Assembly: GCA_963974595.1 (NCBI GenBank)
Contig: CAXBDA010000004.1
Span: 23,482-87,481 of the forward strand
Length of the DNA stretch: 64,000 nucleotides
Direction: 5' to 3'
Source of the DNA: PZPK01 sp963974595
Lineage (GTDB): Bacteria > Pseudomonadota > Gammaproteobacteria > Pseudomonadales > Oleiphilaceae
In this document: positions 54,380 through 62,679 of the stretch, piece after piece
How positions within the stretch are numbered: the first letter of the stretch is position 1
Layout of the letters: each line of letters starts with the position of its first letter
Made by a program: the position numbers and the translations under genes
Notes under the pieces: model-generated
Seen by the model: only the letters and a program-made list of their open reading frames with translations
Databases searched by the model: none
What the model was told of the DNA's origin: nothing

Positions 54380-54709
54380 ATGTCTAGCGTTTTAAAAGAA
54401 CTCACCGAAGTACTAAAACAGCGAAAAAAAGCTGAGCCAGACAGCTCCTATGTTGCCAGTCTTCACCATAAAGGCTTGAATAAAATTCTGGAAAAATTAG
54501 GCGAAGAGTGTACCGAAACCATTCTTGCCGCTAAAGATGTAAAAGATAATGAAACAAAAAAAGAGCTCATCTACGAAACCGCAGACTTATGGTTTCACAG
54601 CTTGGTTATGCTTTCGCATTTAGATTTGGAAGCAGATGATATACTCAATGAACTAAAACGAAGATTTAATCTATCTGGCCTAGAAGAGAAAGCTTCACGG
54701 TCTAAGTAA
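54380..54709 (+). CDS. hisE: Phosphoribosyl-ATP pyrophosphatase
   Basis: Second step of histidine synthesis, cleaving phosphoribosyl-ATP to phosphoribosyl-AMP. The 109-residue protein has the MazG-like helices with KILEKLGEECTETILAAKD and NETKKELIYETADLWFHSLV. Metal-binding acidic residues (EExxE, ExxD) are intact. In Pseudomonas hisI lies just upstream of hisE in this cluster; here hisI is absent and ubiB takes its place directly, so the AMP cyclohydrolase must be encoded elsewhere. tatA follows. Confidence 0.96.
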   Translation: MSSVLKELTEVLKQRKKAEPDSSYVASLHHKGLNKILEKLGEECTETILAAKDVKDNETKKELIYETADLWFHSLVMLSHLDLEADDILNELKRRFNLSGLEEKASRSK

Positions 54710-54729
54710 CTTTATTTTTGGAGAACATT

Positions 54730-54969
54730 ATGGGCATTAGTCCAATGCAATTACTCATTATCCTACTCATTGTGGCGCTAATTTTTGGCACAAAGAAGCT
54801 ACGCAATATGGGCGGTGATTTAGGTGGTGCTGTCAAAGGCTTTAAAAAAGCCTTAAAAGATGAAGATAAACCTGAAGACAAAAATACCATGGAAAAAAGT
54901 GTCGATAACATCATCGAAGGTAAAGCCGAAAAAGTTGACGCGACTAAAGAAAAAGATAAGAGTCAGTAA
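54730..54969 (+). CDS. tatA: Sec-independent translocase protein TatA
   Basis: Pore-forming subunit of the twin-arginine pathway for folded proteins. The 79-residue protein has a short periplasmic N-terminus (MGISPMQ), one membrane helix (LLIILLIVALIFG), the hinge TKKLRNMGGDLGGAVKGFKKA and a charged cytoplasmic tail. ATG 54730 has GGAG 6 bp upstream; an earlier TTG at 54718 is not needed. The tail is lysine- and aspartate-rich and ends KDKSQ. Together with tatB and tatC it forms a full tat operon. Confidence 0.96.
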   Translation: MGISPMQLLIILLIVALIFGTKKLRNMGGDLGGAVKGFKKALKDEDKPEDKNTMEKSVDNIIEGKAEKVDATKEKDKSQ

Positions 54970-55026
54970 GCCTTATCATTTAAAAGTTTTTAGCATTTTA
55001 GTCTTGTCATGGTCATGTGAGAGAAC

Positions 55027-55509
55027 ATGTTCGATATTGGTTTTTTAGAACTCGTACTAGTCGGTATCATCGGCTTAATTATATTAGGCCCGGAACGCTT
55101 ACCCGTAGCGGCAAGAACACTTGGCCATTGGCTTGGCCGCGCCAAACGCATGGTCAGCCAGTTTACCCAGGAAATTGATAAAGAAATTGAAATTGAAGAA
55201 CTGAAAGCTCAGTTAAAGAAACAAGGTGAAAGTCTGGACATCAATACTGATGTTAAGCAAATACAAGAAACCGTCGCAAACGCGCTTCAAGAGGCAGAGC
55301 AGGACTCAGAATACCACCTTCAACATGAACCACCTAAGCATCATGGGGAAGAGTTTGAGCCACTCCCACGTAATGACGCTGATTCAAATACAGCGCTTTC
55401 AGGCATTAATTCAGACAATCGATCAGACAATATAAAGACAAATACCGAAAAGCTGAAAACCGACTCAAAACCTATTACCGCTCCTGACACTCACTCTCAC
55501 AAAAAATAG
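55027..55509 (+). CDS. tatB: Sec-independent translocase protein TatB
   Basis: Substrate-receptor partner of TatC. It starts MFDIGFLELVLVGIIGLIIL with the conserved glutamate and GPERLP hinge motif, followed by an amphipathic helix (RTLGHWLGRAKRMVSQF). A long acidic, histidine-ended tail to residue 160 is probably disordered. It lies 57 bp after tatA and 7 bp before tatC. Confidence 0.96.
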   Translation: MFDIGFLELVLVGIIGLIILGPERLPVAARTLGHWLGRAKRMVSQFTQEIDKEIEIEELKAQLKKQGESLDINTDVKQIQETVANALQEAEQDSEYHLQHEPPKHHGEEFEPLPRNDADSNTALSGINSDNRSDNIKTNTEKLKTDSKPITAPDTHSHKK

Positions 55510-55516
55510 CCGTATC

Positions 55517-56254
55517 ATGACAGATAAAGCCCAACCCCTTATTGCCCATCTTGTCGAACTAAGAGGCCGACTCTTAAAGTCTGTTGTCTGTGTGATTTTA
55601 ATTTTCATGAGTCTTTATTGGTTTTCAAACGATTTATATAACCTTATCTCGGAACCGCTGCGGGTATTTCTACCAGAAGGCAGCACCATGATCGCAACTG
55701 ATGTGGCTTCACCTTTTCTTACTCCTTTTAAGCTAACCTTAATGACCTCTGTTTTTATCGGCATGCCCTACATGCTCTACCATATATGGAGCTTTATCGC
55801 TCCGGCTTTATATGCAAAAGAAAAGCGCATAGCCATCCCCTTATTACTTTCAAGCATTGTATTATTTTACTTGGGTATGGCCTTCGCTTACTTTGTGGTT
55901 TTCCCTTTGGTTTTTGGTTTTTTTACCAGCACTGGGCCTGAAGGCGTAGCTATTATGACCGACATAAGTCGCTACCTTGACTTTGTCCTAAAACTTTTCT
56001 TTGCTTTTGGCTTAGCCTTTGAAATCCCTATTGCCACTATTCTACTGGTGACAGCCGGTATCACCACCACAGAAAACCTCCGTGAAAAAAGGCCATATGT
56101 CATCGTCGGGTGTTTTGTGATCGGCATGCTGTTAACACCACCAGACGTCATATCTCAGTTATTATTAGCCATTCCAATGTGGTTATTATTTGAAATGGGC
56201 ATTATTTTTTCGGGCCTTATAAAAAAGAGCAACACGGCTTCAGAAGAAAATTAA
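55517..56254 (+). CDS. tatC: Sec-independent translocase protein TatC
   Basis: The membrane receptor core of the Tat translocase, recognising twin-arginine signal peptides. The 245-residue protein has six membrane helices and the N-terminal AHLVELRGRLLKSV with the conserved ELR motif. FLTPFKLTLMTSVFIGMPYM and the LTPPDVISQLLLAIPMWLLFE segment near the end are typical. Its ATG is 7 bp after the tatB stop. Confidence 0.97.
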   Translation: MTDKAQPLIAHLVELRGRLLKSVVCVILIFMSLYWFSNDLYNLISEPLRVFLPEGSTMIATDVASPFLTPFKLTLMTSVFIGMPYMLYHIWSFIAPALYAKEKRIAIPLLLSSIVLFYLGMAFAYFVVFPLVFGFFTSTGPEGVAIMTDISRYLDFVLKLFFAFGLAFEIPIATILLVTAGITTTENLREKRPYVIVGCFVIGMLLTPPDVISQLLLAIPMWLLFEMGIIFSGLIKKSNTASEEN

Positions 56255-56287
56255 GCTACCTCATTACTATTGATAAAGACCCAGAAA

Positions 56288-57001
56288 ATGAACCTTCTTC
56301 TACTCCAAACTGAAAACATGCTCAGTGAAAATCTTGCTCAGATTTCAGGAAGACAACTAAAGCATATGCATGAAACGTTAAATGTGGGGGTAGGCAGTGC
56401 CTTAACTGTGGGCTTTCTCAATAATAAAATAGGCCGCGCCAGGATTGTAGAGCTTCATCAAGATAGCGCAAAAATAGAAGTAGAATGGATTTCCAAACCG
56501 CCACCAGCACTTCCCCTAACCTTAATCATTGGCCTGCCACGCCCAAAGATGCTTAAACGCATCATTCAAACTGCGACTACCATGGGCGTGAAAGAACTAT
56601 ATTTTATTAATTCATGGAAAGTGGAAAAAAGTTTTTGGCAAACACCTTGGCTTAACGACGAGAAGTTACTAGAAAATTGTATCTTAGGTTTAGAGCAAGC
56701 CAAAGATACGGTCATGCCAAAAATTCATTTACGCAAGTTATTTAAACCTTTTGTAGAAGATGAATTAGCCACCATAAGCGAAGGCTCACTTAAACTACTA
56801 GCTCACCCTATCACTGAAAAAGCATGCCCAGCCGACATTCAAGCTCAAACCACATTAGTCATAGGTCCAGAAGGCGGGTTTACGCCTTATGAAGTCGATA
56901 AACTTGAAGAGGTCGGTTTCGAAACGGTGCATTTAGGCACTAGGATTTTACGTGTTGAAACCGCTGTGCCTGTGCTACTTGGGCGGTTGTTTCAATCTTA
57001 G
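56288..57001 (+). CDS. rsmE: 16S rRNA (uracil-1498-N3)-methyltransferase
   Basis: A SPOUT-family methyltransferase that modifies U1498 of 16S rRNA. The 237-residue product has the RsmE-type LILGLPRPKMLK-like segment (IIGLPRPKMLKRIIQ), the knot loop VIGPEGGFTPYE and LGTRILRVETAVP. Residues 80-130 vary from E. coli (WKVEKSFWQTPWLNDEK), an RsmE subgroup seen in marine gammaproteobacteria, to my recollection. ATG 56288 is preferred over a TTG at 56270. The last gene of the ubi-tat cluster; convergent with the lipoprotein at 57034. Confidence 0.93.
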   Translation: MNLLLLQTENMLSENLAQISGRQLKHMHETLNVGVGSALTVGFLNNKIGRARIVELHQDSAKIEVEWISKPPPALPLTLIIGLPRPKMLKRIIQTATTMGVKELYFINSWKVEKSFWQTPWLNDEKLLENCILGLEQAKDTVMPKIHLRKLFKPFVEDELATISEGSLKLLAHPITEKACPADIQAQTTLVIGPEGGFTPYEVDKLEEVGFETVHLGTRILRVETAVPVLLGRLFQS

Positions 57002-57033
57002 CTTAAGTATTTCAACCATTGACTCTTACCACC

Positions 57034-58563
57034 CTAAAGATCGGTTAAAACTGCATCCCAATCAGACTCAATAGAAACTTCTTGCAGTTCTGCCTGCCAT
57101 TGCATATCAATAACACCATTGCCATCTGAATCTTCGTTTATTTCTATTCTATTGCCATGAATATCGAAGCGATAGAGAATAATATAATCCCACTGCTGAT
57201 CAGCATTCATGTCGCGGCGAAAGGCAACACGGTTATCGTAAATATCGTATCCATAGGCTTCGATATAGTCTATTACGTCATCATTATTGCTATCAACGCT
57301 ATAGCGTATCATTCGGTCTTGGTCGTCATACTCAAAGTAGCTTATATCACTTTCAATTGATGGATCTGTACTGATAATACGCCGGGAGCTCATTCTCGAA
57401 TACTCATCATAGACATAAAACATCTCAACTTCAGGCTTGCCATCATTATCATAATCTTCGCTGCTGGTCTCCACGAGCCCGTCCTTGACGTTTCTCAAGC
57501 TAACAGATTCATTCTGATTGCCATTTATGGTCTCACTGACGGTGACTTGCTCACTTGCCTCAGAATAGACAAAGTCTGTGATACTTTCAGGCCTTCCATT
57601 TCCATCAGCATCAAGACTTAATTGGCTAAGCTGACCTTCCTTATTATACTTAAATACCTCTCGCGATTTTTTCGACGAACCATTTTTCTGAGTGAATCTC
57701 AGACTTAGACGATCCTGTTCATAAATTAATGATTCAGTTTGATTTGTATACGAATTGGAAGAACGCGTCAGCCGATTTTGAGCATCGTATTCATAGTTTA
57801 ATTCAATCGGCTTTTCATTTTCAGAAAGCAACACACTTTCAGTTTCGAGATTTCCATTGTCATTATACTGAGCTGTCGAGGCTTGACTTTTCTCCCCGGT
57901 TCCATTGCCCTTAAACGCAGCGACACGATTCACCATTAATGTTAGTTGCATATTTTTATAGAGCCGATCAGCAGCCACCTTTAATGTCACAGGATCACGG
58001 TTAACGAGAGTGTTAACGATATTTTGAATAGCGTTTGTACTCCCAAAATCCTTCGCTTTTATCGCCATCTCTAATTCTTGACCCAATAAAAACTCATGCG
58101 CACCCCCCAAGTCAATGCCATTTTCAGCATTAGCATCCACATCAAGACTCAAGAGCAAAGAACAGGCATTCAAGACCAAGTCCAAGCTACTAATCATTGG
58201 ACGCTTTAGTAGCGTGACTAGCTCACTCTCATCTGTCGAAGGCGTAATACCTAACCAATCAAATGGCGTTATCTCAGGAACTCCTGGCGCACTACCTAAT
58301 TGGGTATCGCCAAGACTGAAGTTAATTATTTCTCCTTCTCTATACTGATATCCCCCTTGCTCGTCCGTCATTCCTGACAGCGTCTCAGTTTCATAATGCA
58401 AACCTTTAACAGGAAAAGCATTCAGGGCTCCCGAATAAATTTCTGCAGTATTCACTTCATCACTTTCTGAAGATGAACCACCGCCTCCTCCACCGCAACC
58501 CGAAAGCATAATAATTAAAGACAGCAGACAATAACGACTAGGAGATTTACTAAAATGTTGCAT
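57034..58563 (-). CDS. Lipoprotein with YD-like and EF-hand-like repeats
   Basis: From ATG 58563 the 509-residue precursor has a signal peptide ending in LSGC then a glycine-serine tether, so it is a lipoprotein. The middle (about 30-240) is unfamiliar and acidic. The C-terminal half contains repeated tyrosine-aspartate units resembling RHS/YD strands (YEYDAQNRLTRS, YVYDEYSRMSSR, FEYDDQDRMIRY, YGYDIYDNRVAF). These are interleaved with DxDxNG calcium-type loops (DADGNGRPE, DYDNDGKPEVE, DSNNDDVIDYIE, DSDGNGVIDMQ). A surface-exposed, calcium-stabilised structural protein is inferred. AGGG lies 8 bp before this ATG. It follows the large repeat protein by 24 bp. Confidence 0.78.
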   Translation of the reverse strand: MQHFSKSPSRYCLLSLIIMLSGCGGGGGGSSSESDEVNTAEIYSGALNAFPVKGLHYETETLSGMTDEQGGYQYREGEIINFSLGDTQLGSAPGVPEITPFDWLGITPSTDESELVTLLKRPMISSLDLVLNACSLLLSLDVDANAENGIDLGGAHEFLLGQELEMAIKAKDFGSTNAIQNIVNTLVNRDPVTLKVAADRLYKNMQLTLMVNRVAAFKGNGTGEKSQASTAQYNDNGNLETESVLLSENEKPIELNYEYDAQNRLTRSSNSYTNQTESLIYEQDRLSLRFTQKNGSSKKSREVFKYNKEGQLSQLSLDADGNGRPESITDFVYSEASEQVTVSETINGNQNESVSLRNVKDGLVETSSEDYDNDGKPEVEMFYVYDEYSRMSSRRIISTDPSIESDISYFEYDDQDRMIRYSVDSNNDDVIDYIEAYGYDIYDNRVAFRRDMNADQQWDYIILYRFDIHGNRIEINEDSDGNGVIDMQWQAELQEVSIESDWDAVLTDL

Positions 58564-58587
58564 AATGTTTACCCTACCCTTAATCAA

Positions 58588-61500
58588 TTATTGTGGTCTT
58601 AAGCGGAATGAGTCGATATTGCCATCTCTTCTAAGAAGAACTAAGCGAATCGTATTATTACCTTGTCTTGGTGTAATCGTAATAGATTGGGAATTTCTCC
58701 AGTTCCTGCTTCCGCCCGTGTCGCTTAAGTTAATCGAACCAACGACATTGCCATTCAAACGCACTTCAATTATACCATTGCCACAAAAGAGGCAACGCGC
58801 ACTCGAATAACGCAGATCAAAGGTGTAAGGAACCGCATAGGCATTCACAGAATTAAACTCGATATAATTTCCTGGACGGACGGTAAAAAAGCCGGAAGTA
58901 CTGACATAGCCTGAACCAGTATAACCGGACAAGCTATTTCTCACGCGTGGCCCCCCAACAATCCTGCCTGTTTCAGCTTGAATATTGACAATAGGAGGCG
59001 CAACAACATTCACTGTTCTTGTCACCGCTGCTGCTGCATTACCCGCATTATCTGACACACGATAAGTTAATGAATAACTTCCCGCACGATTAATGTTGAC
59101 TGAGCCACTGACAGCGATTCGAGAGCTAATATTGCCATCAATATTATCGACTGCACTGGCGCCTGGATCATTAAATAAGGTGCCTTGCGTCACATCCACT
59201 CTAGAGCCACCGATGAGCGTAATAACAGGTGGCGATGTATCAGCAGTCACCTGTACGCGTCGAGTCACTTCTGCCGCAGCGTTACCGGCTAAATCACTGA
59301 CGTTATAGCGAACGGTATAAACACCTGCGGCAGCGGTATTGACAGGATTAGTTACCGCAATAGAGGATGTTAAATCACCATCTACACTATCATTCGCTGT
59401 CGCACCAGCATCATTGTAAATCGCTCCCACCAAGAGATTGACAGAGGCAGCGCCAAGACGAGTAATGACAGGCGGACTGAAATCTCCGACAACAACTCTT
59501 CGGTTCAAGCTAACGGCTGCATTGCCAGAACTATCTGAGACATCGTATTTTATATTGTAAATTCCTGGAACATTCGGATTTACGACACCTGAAACAACGA
59601 TGCGTGATGTCAGGTTGCCTTCAAAAGGATCGCTTGCCGTGGCACCTGGATCAACAAAAGGTGTATTAATGCTGTGATTTAAAGGGTTAGCGCCATTTAA
59701 GGTAATCACGGGGCCACTGTTATCAACAACATTAACGACTCGTGAGACAGGTGCGGCACTATTTCCTGATCCATCGGTGACATTGTAAGTAAGTGTATAA
59801 CTACCTACCACAGCCGTATTGACCATCCCCGACACCACAATACTTGAAGAAATATTTTCCGTTGGGCCGTCCATTGCAACCGCCCCAGGGTCAGTAAACA
59901 CGGTACCTTGTTCAATATTAAGAGGAGAAGGCCCTAATAAGGTAATCACAGGTGTGCCAGTATCAATGACATTCACCGTTCGCGAAACGGTCATTGCAGC
60001 CTTTCCTGAAGAATCTGAAACATTGTAGATTAAAATATAACTTCCAATAGCAGCCGGGACGGTGCCAGAGCGCACAATAGACGATGTTAGGTCACCATCT
60101 GTCGGGCTTGAAGCCGTCGCGCCAGGATCGAGCAGTTCTTGGCCCTTTTCAAGCGTCAAAGGATTATCACCCAATAAAGTGATAACAGGCCCTGTGGTGT
60201 TCTGCACAATAACAGTACGCGTAACCGTTGCGGCATTATTGCCTGCCGCATCGGAAACGTTGAACAACAAATTATAGCTTCCGACAACAGACGTATCTAC
60301 TGTACCGGTGCGTAGGATATTTGCGCTTAAATCGCCATCCCGATCATCTAAAGCTGTTGCTCCCGCTTCGACGAAACTATCGCCTTGTTCGACATAAACA
60401 GGATTGCCTCCAATCAGTGTAATTTGAGGTGGAGCGTCATCAGGTCCAAGGATAGATATTGTTCGATAAACTGTATCAGCAAGATTACCTGCCGAATCGA
60501 CTACATCATAGGAAACTGTATAGACATTTGGAGCCGATGTATTAATTAGGAATGGTGCATTTATCACATCAGGGACGGCAACGACATCTAATGAAATATC
60601 ACCATCTTCAGTATCAGTCGCGACAAAACCTGGCTCTATATAGGTGTCACCTACCGAAAGAGTCACATCGGTAATACCTAGAGTAACTTCATTCAAATTG
60701 ATAATAGGTTTTTCATCAACGCCGCCTTCATTAATGGAAACTTGCAAAGGCACGCCAGACGTAAAGCTTGTGAAGATAAAGCATCCATCTGTATCCAAAA
60801 TAAATGATTGATCTGGTGAGGCCGCCTGAGATAACAAAACTTCACCCGCCAAGGAACGGCCATTTTTTTCGACACATCCAAGTAAACCAATAGGTATCAC
60901 ACCCGCTTCAAGTTTATAAATAGTGTTTGAAGATTGATCTACATGCCACAAAGAATCACCGTCCCAGCTTAGACCCTTAGGAGAAGTACCTGGCGAATTA
61001 AATACATTAAGTAGCGCACCCGTCAACGGGTCGACACGATAAATTTTATCCTCTTCCTGGTCTGATACCCAAAGAGCGCGACCATCCCAAGCAACACCAA
61101 ATGGCCTGGCATTGGTTGCTGAAGAGTTTTGATCATAAGCCGGGAGCGATGATGGACCAGATACAGACGATAATACAGTTCCATCTTCAGGAAGTACTTC
61201 ATTAATGGTGTTACTCTGCCAATCTACAATCCAAAAACGGCGACCATCGTAGGTCATGTCTGTCGGCGATGGAAAAGCTAGTGCTGCAAGGGTATTTTCT
61301 GTTTCTAAATTATCACCATCAACCGGATCAATTTTAATGATGTCATCGGTAACCGGGCTAGCATTCCAAAGATAGTTTTTAGCAAAGGTAAGGCCACCAC
61401 CACCACAGTATTGTGGCGTACCACTTACATCACTAAAACAAGAACCAATTGCATTGCCATCGCTATTAATAGGAGGATTATTAGCATCTGGTATAGGAAT

Positions 61501-61785
61501 ATTTAAGTCGCTATCACCAGGATTAAATAAAATAGTGACATCATCTTCGTCATAGACAGTTTCAGGATAGACTCGGTAAATACGATCTGTACCAAAATCT
61601 GAAACCCATAAAAAACCAGCATCGTATGCGATACCCTGAGGTGTACTTGGAGAACGTCCATCACCTGACACATTATTTATACTAAACTGTGCCATCACAG
61701 CACCTGGAGCACTGTTTACCGGTGAAACAAAAAACATAGCTAAACTTAGCAACAAGCTAAATGACCAAAATCGTAAACTATTCAT
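58588..61785 (-). CDS. Large secreted propeller/DUF5011-repeat/carbohydrate-binding-like protein
   Basis: From ATG 61785 the 1065-residue product has a signal peptide (SLLLSLAMFFVSPVNSA). Residues about 30-300 form a propeller of repeated ...ITYDAGFLWVSD/DGRALWVSDQ units, like NHL or PQQ-type blades. Seven DUF5011-type Ig-like repeats of about 77 residues follow (about 365-925), each with PVITLLG, then DPGA-A-D and DGD-S-I. The last 130 residues resemble a CBM6/CBM35-type carbohydrate-binding beta-sandwich (VNIQAETGRIVGG, YSSARCLFCGNGIIEVRLNG). AGGGA lies 9 bp before ATG. Surface adhesion or matrix/polysaccharide binding is inferred. No enzyme motif is seen. Confidence 0.8.
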   Translation of the reverse strand: MNSLRFWSFSLLLSLAMFFVSPVNSAPGAVMAQFSINNVSGDGRSPSTPQGIAYDAGFLWVSDFGTDRIYRVYPETVYDEDDVTILFNPGDSDLNIPIPDANNPPINSDGNAIGSCFSDVSGTPQYCGGGGLTFAKNYLWNASPVTDDIIKIDPVDGDNLETENTLAALAFPSPTDMTYDGRRFWIVDWQSNTINEVLPEDGTVLSSVSGPSSLPAYDQNSSATNARPFGVAWDGRALWVSDQEEDKIYRVDPLTGALLNVFNSPGTSPKGLSWDGDSLWHVDQSSNTIYKLEAGVIPIGLLGCVEKNGRSLAGEVLLSQAASPDQSFILDTDGCFIFTSFTSGVPLQVSINEGGVDEKPIINLNEVTLGITDVTLSVGDTYIEPGFVATDTEDGDISLDVVAVPDVINAPFLINTSAPNVYTVSYDVVDSAGNLADTVYRTISILGPDDAPPQITLIGGNPVYVEQGDSFVEAGATALDDRDGDLSANILRTGTVDTSVVGSYNLLFNVSDAAGNNAATVTRTVIVQNTTGPVITLLGDNPLTLEKGQELLDPGATASSPTDGDLTSSIVRSGTVPAAIGSYILIYNVSDSSGKAAMTVSRTVNVIDTGTPVITLLGPSPLNIEQGTVFTDPGAVAMDGPTENISSSIVVSGMVNTAVVGSYTLTYNVTDGSGNSAAPVSRVVNVVDNSGPVITLNGANPLNHSINTPFVDPGATASDPFEGNLTSRIVVSGVVNPNVPGIYNIKYDVSDSSGNAAVSLNRRVVVGDFSPPVITRLGAASVNLLVGAIYNDAGATANDSVDGDLTSSIAVTNPVNTAAAGVYTVRYNVSDLAGNAAAEVTRRVQVTADTSPPVITLIGGSRVDVTQGTLFNDPGASAVDNIDGNISSRIAVSGSVNINRAGSYSLTYRVSDNAGNAAAAVTRTVNVVAPPIVNIQAETGRIVGGPRVRNSLSGYTGSGYVSTSGFFTVRPGNYIEFNSVNAYAVPYTFDLRYSSARCLFCGNGIIEVRLNGNVVGSINLSDTGGSRNWRNSQSITITPRQGNNTIRLVLLRRDGNIDSFRLRPQ

Positions 61786-61970
61786 TATCAATCATCCCTA
61801 ATTGGATTCAAAAATATCGGTAATGAACTTAATGATTTATTAATGTTGGAAAATGAACAATCTGATGATTAGTTTCGTTTTGTGATTGAGTAGTTAAAAA
61901 TAGTTAATATTAGAGAGACAAATAAGCATTCAATTCAAGATCTTTTCTTTCTCAAGAAAGCAACATAAAC

Positions 61971-61992
61971 AGAAGGGTAAAAGAAGGGTAAA
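61971..61992. repeat. Tandem 11-bp repeat
   Basis: AGAAGGGTAAA occurs twice in direct succession (61971-61981, 61982-61992), and AGGGT follows at once. The second copy overlaps the left arm of the inverted-repeat element. Confidence 0.9.
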
Positions 61993-62038
61993 AGGGTCGG
62001 TGACGAATGGCGCTTACTTAAGCCTAAATGCAACAACT

Positions 62039-62118
62039 CGTCATTCCCGCGCAGGCGGGAATCCATTGTTTTACGATGAACCTCAACACCATGGATCCCC
62101 GCCTGCGCGGGGAAGACG
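62039..62118. repeat. REP-like double hairpin
   Basis: Two 27-bp units in inverted orientation (24 of 27 match), each itself a small hairpin with core TTCCCGC-GCAG-GCGGGAA, separated by a 26-bp loop. The layout is that of BIME/REP pairs, which are spread through many gammaproteobacterial genomes by RAYT transposases. No RAYT gene is in the window. Confidence 0.8.
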
Positions 62119-62127
62119 GGCTAAGTA

Positions 62128-62157
62128 AGTGCCATTCGGGTCAGTGCCATTCGGGTC
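62128..62157. repeat. Tandem 15-bp repeat
   Basis: AGTGCCATTCGGGTC occurs twice without a gap and is followed by GGTGAC, the same GGGTCGGTGAC stretch as in the left terminal repeat at 61994-62004. Confidence 0.9.
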
Positions 62158-62245
62158 GGTGACAACTGAGAATTATTAACACTATCATTTTCATTCGTCA
62201 CCGACCCTTTTACCTACAAAAATTTACTCGATGATCCTGACGGTG

Positions 62246-62447
62246 GCACAAAACGGCTTGGAACCAATAGGCTATCTCACGGCCGTGCTGACGAAGATGC
62301 CGAACATCTAAAGGCAATGAATCAATTGATCACTTGCTTCCTTGGAATTTAACCCAAGAACAACTCAATCAGTACCTAGCTTCCATGCCTAACATTTAAT
62401 ACGAATGAGGGTCTCAATGGCAACCACGCAGATTTAGTGACGCTTAC
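62246..62447 (+). pseudogene. Decayed IS66 transposase C-terminus with right end
   Basis: One frame from 62246 reads AQNGLEPIGYLTAVLTKMPN, the usual NGLEPxxYL stretch near the end of IS66 TnpC. After a frameshift around 62305 the next frame gives HLLPWNLTQEQLNQYLASMP and a stop at about 62400, matching the LLPWN ending of TnpC. Downstream, GACGCTTAC (62439-62447) is the reverse complement of the IS66-type end GTAAGCG. The rest of the element is gone: no tnpA, tnpB or left end remains. Strand is plus. This is a fragment. Confidence 0.72.
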
Positions 62448-62541
62448 AATAGTGCTTGATTAAGCCCCTATGCTTTGGCTTTCATTTAGCGTCTCTAGGG
62501 CAGCCACCGTTCCGGTTCTTTCTCTATCATCCGGTGATTTT

Positions 62542-62573
62542 GTTGTAGTTTGGATAAGTTGTAGCTTGGATAA
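62542..62573. repeat. Tandem 16-bp repeat
   Basis: GTTGTAGTTTGGATAA is followed directly by a second copy with one change (C for T at the ninth-third boundary, position 62565). It lies in the non-coding stretch between the IS66 remnant and ubiH. Apart from this I see nothing in 62448-62679. Confidence 0.85.
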
Positions 62574-62679
62574 ATAGTCGGCCCTGAAAAAACCTGTTGA
62601 CGGTTGTGAGTTTGTTAGTTTAAGCCGCGACCTATATTTTAAACTGTTAGATCAGGTTCGAGCCGTTACAATTAATGAC

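Larger units (their letters stand above)
61987..62214. mobile_element. MITE-like element with 23-bp terminal inverted repeats
   Basis: Positions 61987-62009 and 62192-62214 are a perfect 23-bp inverted repeat (arm begins GGTAAAAGGG and ends GACGAATG). Inside are a second pair, 62005-62020 with 62122-62137 (15 of 16), and a third, 62039-62065 with 62092-62118. The 228-bp unit has no coding frame. No clear target-site duplication is visible. It could be a non-autonomous transposon or a mosaic of two such copies. Confidence 0.65.

Noticed and set aside
58565..58810. Plus-strand open frame opposite the C-terminal domain of the large repeat protein
   Set aside because: Shadow of the carbohydrate-binding-like domain; no signal, motif or promoter. 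Similar frames at 59093, 59819 and 60062 come from the repeat units.
62039..62118. CRISPR-like repeats
   Set aside because: Only two units in inverted orientation with self-pairing cores and no spacer series; a REP-like pair explains them.
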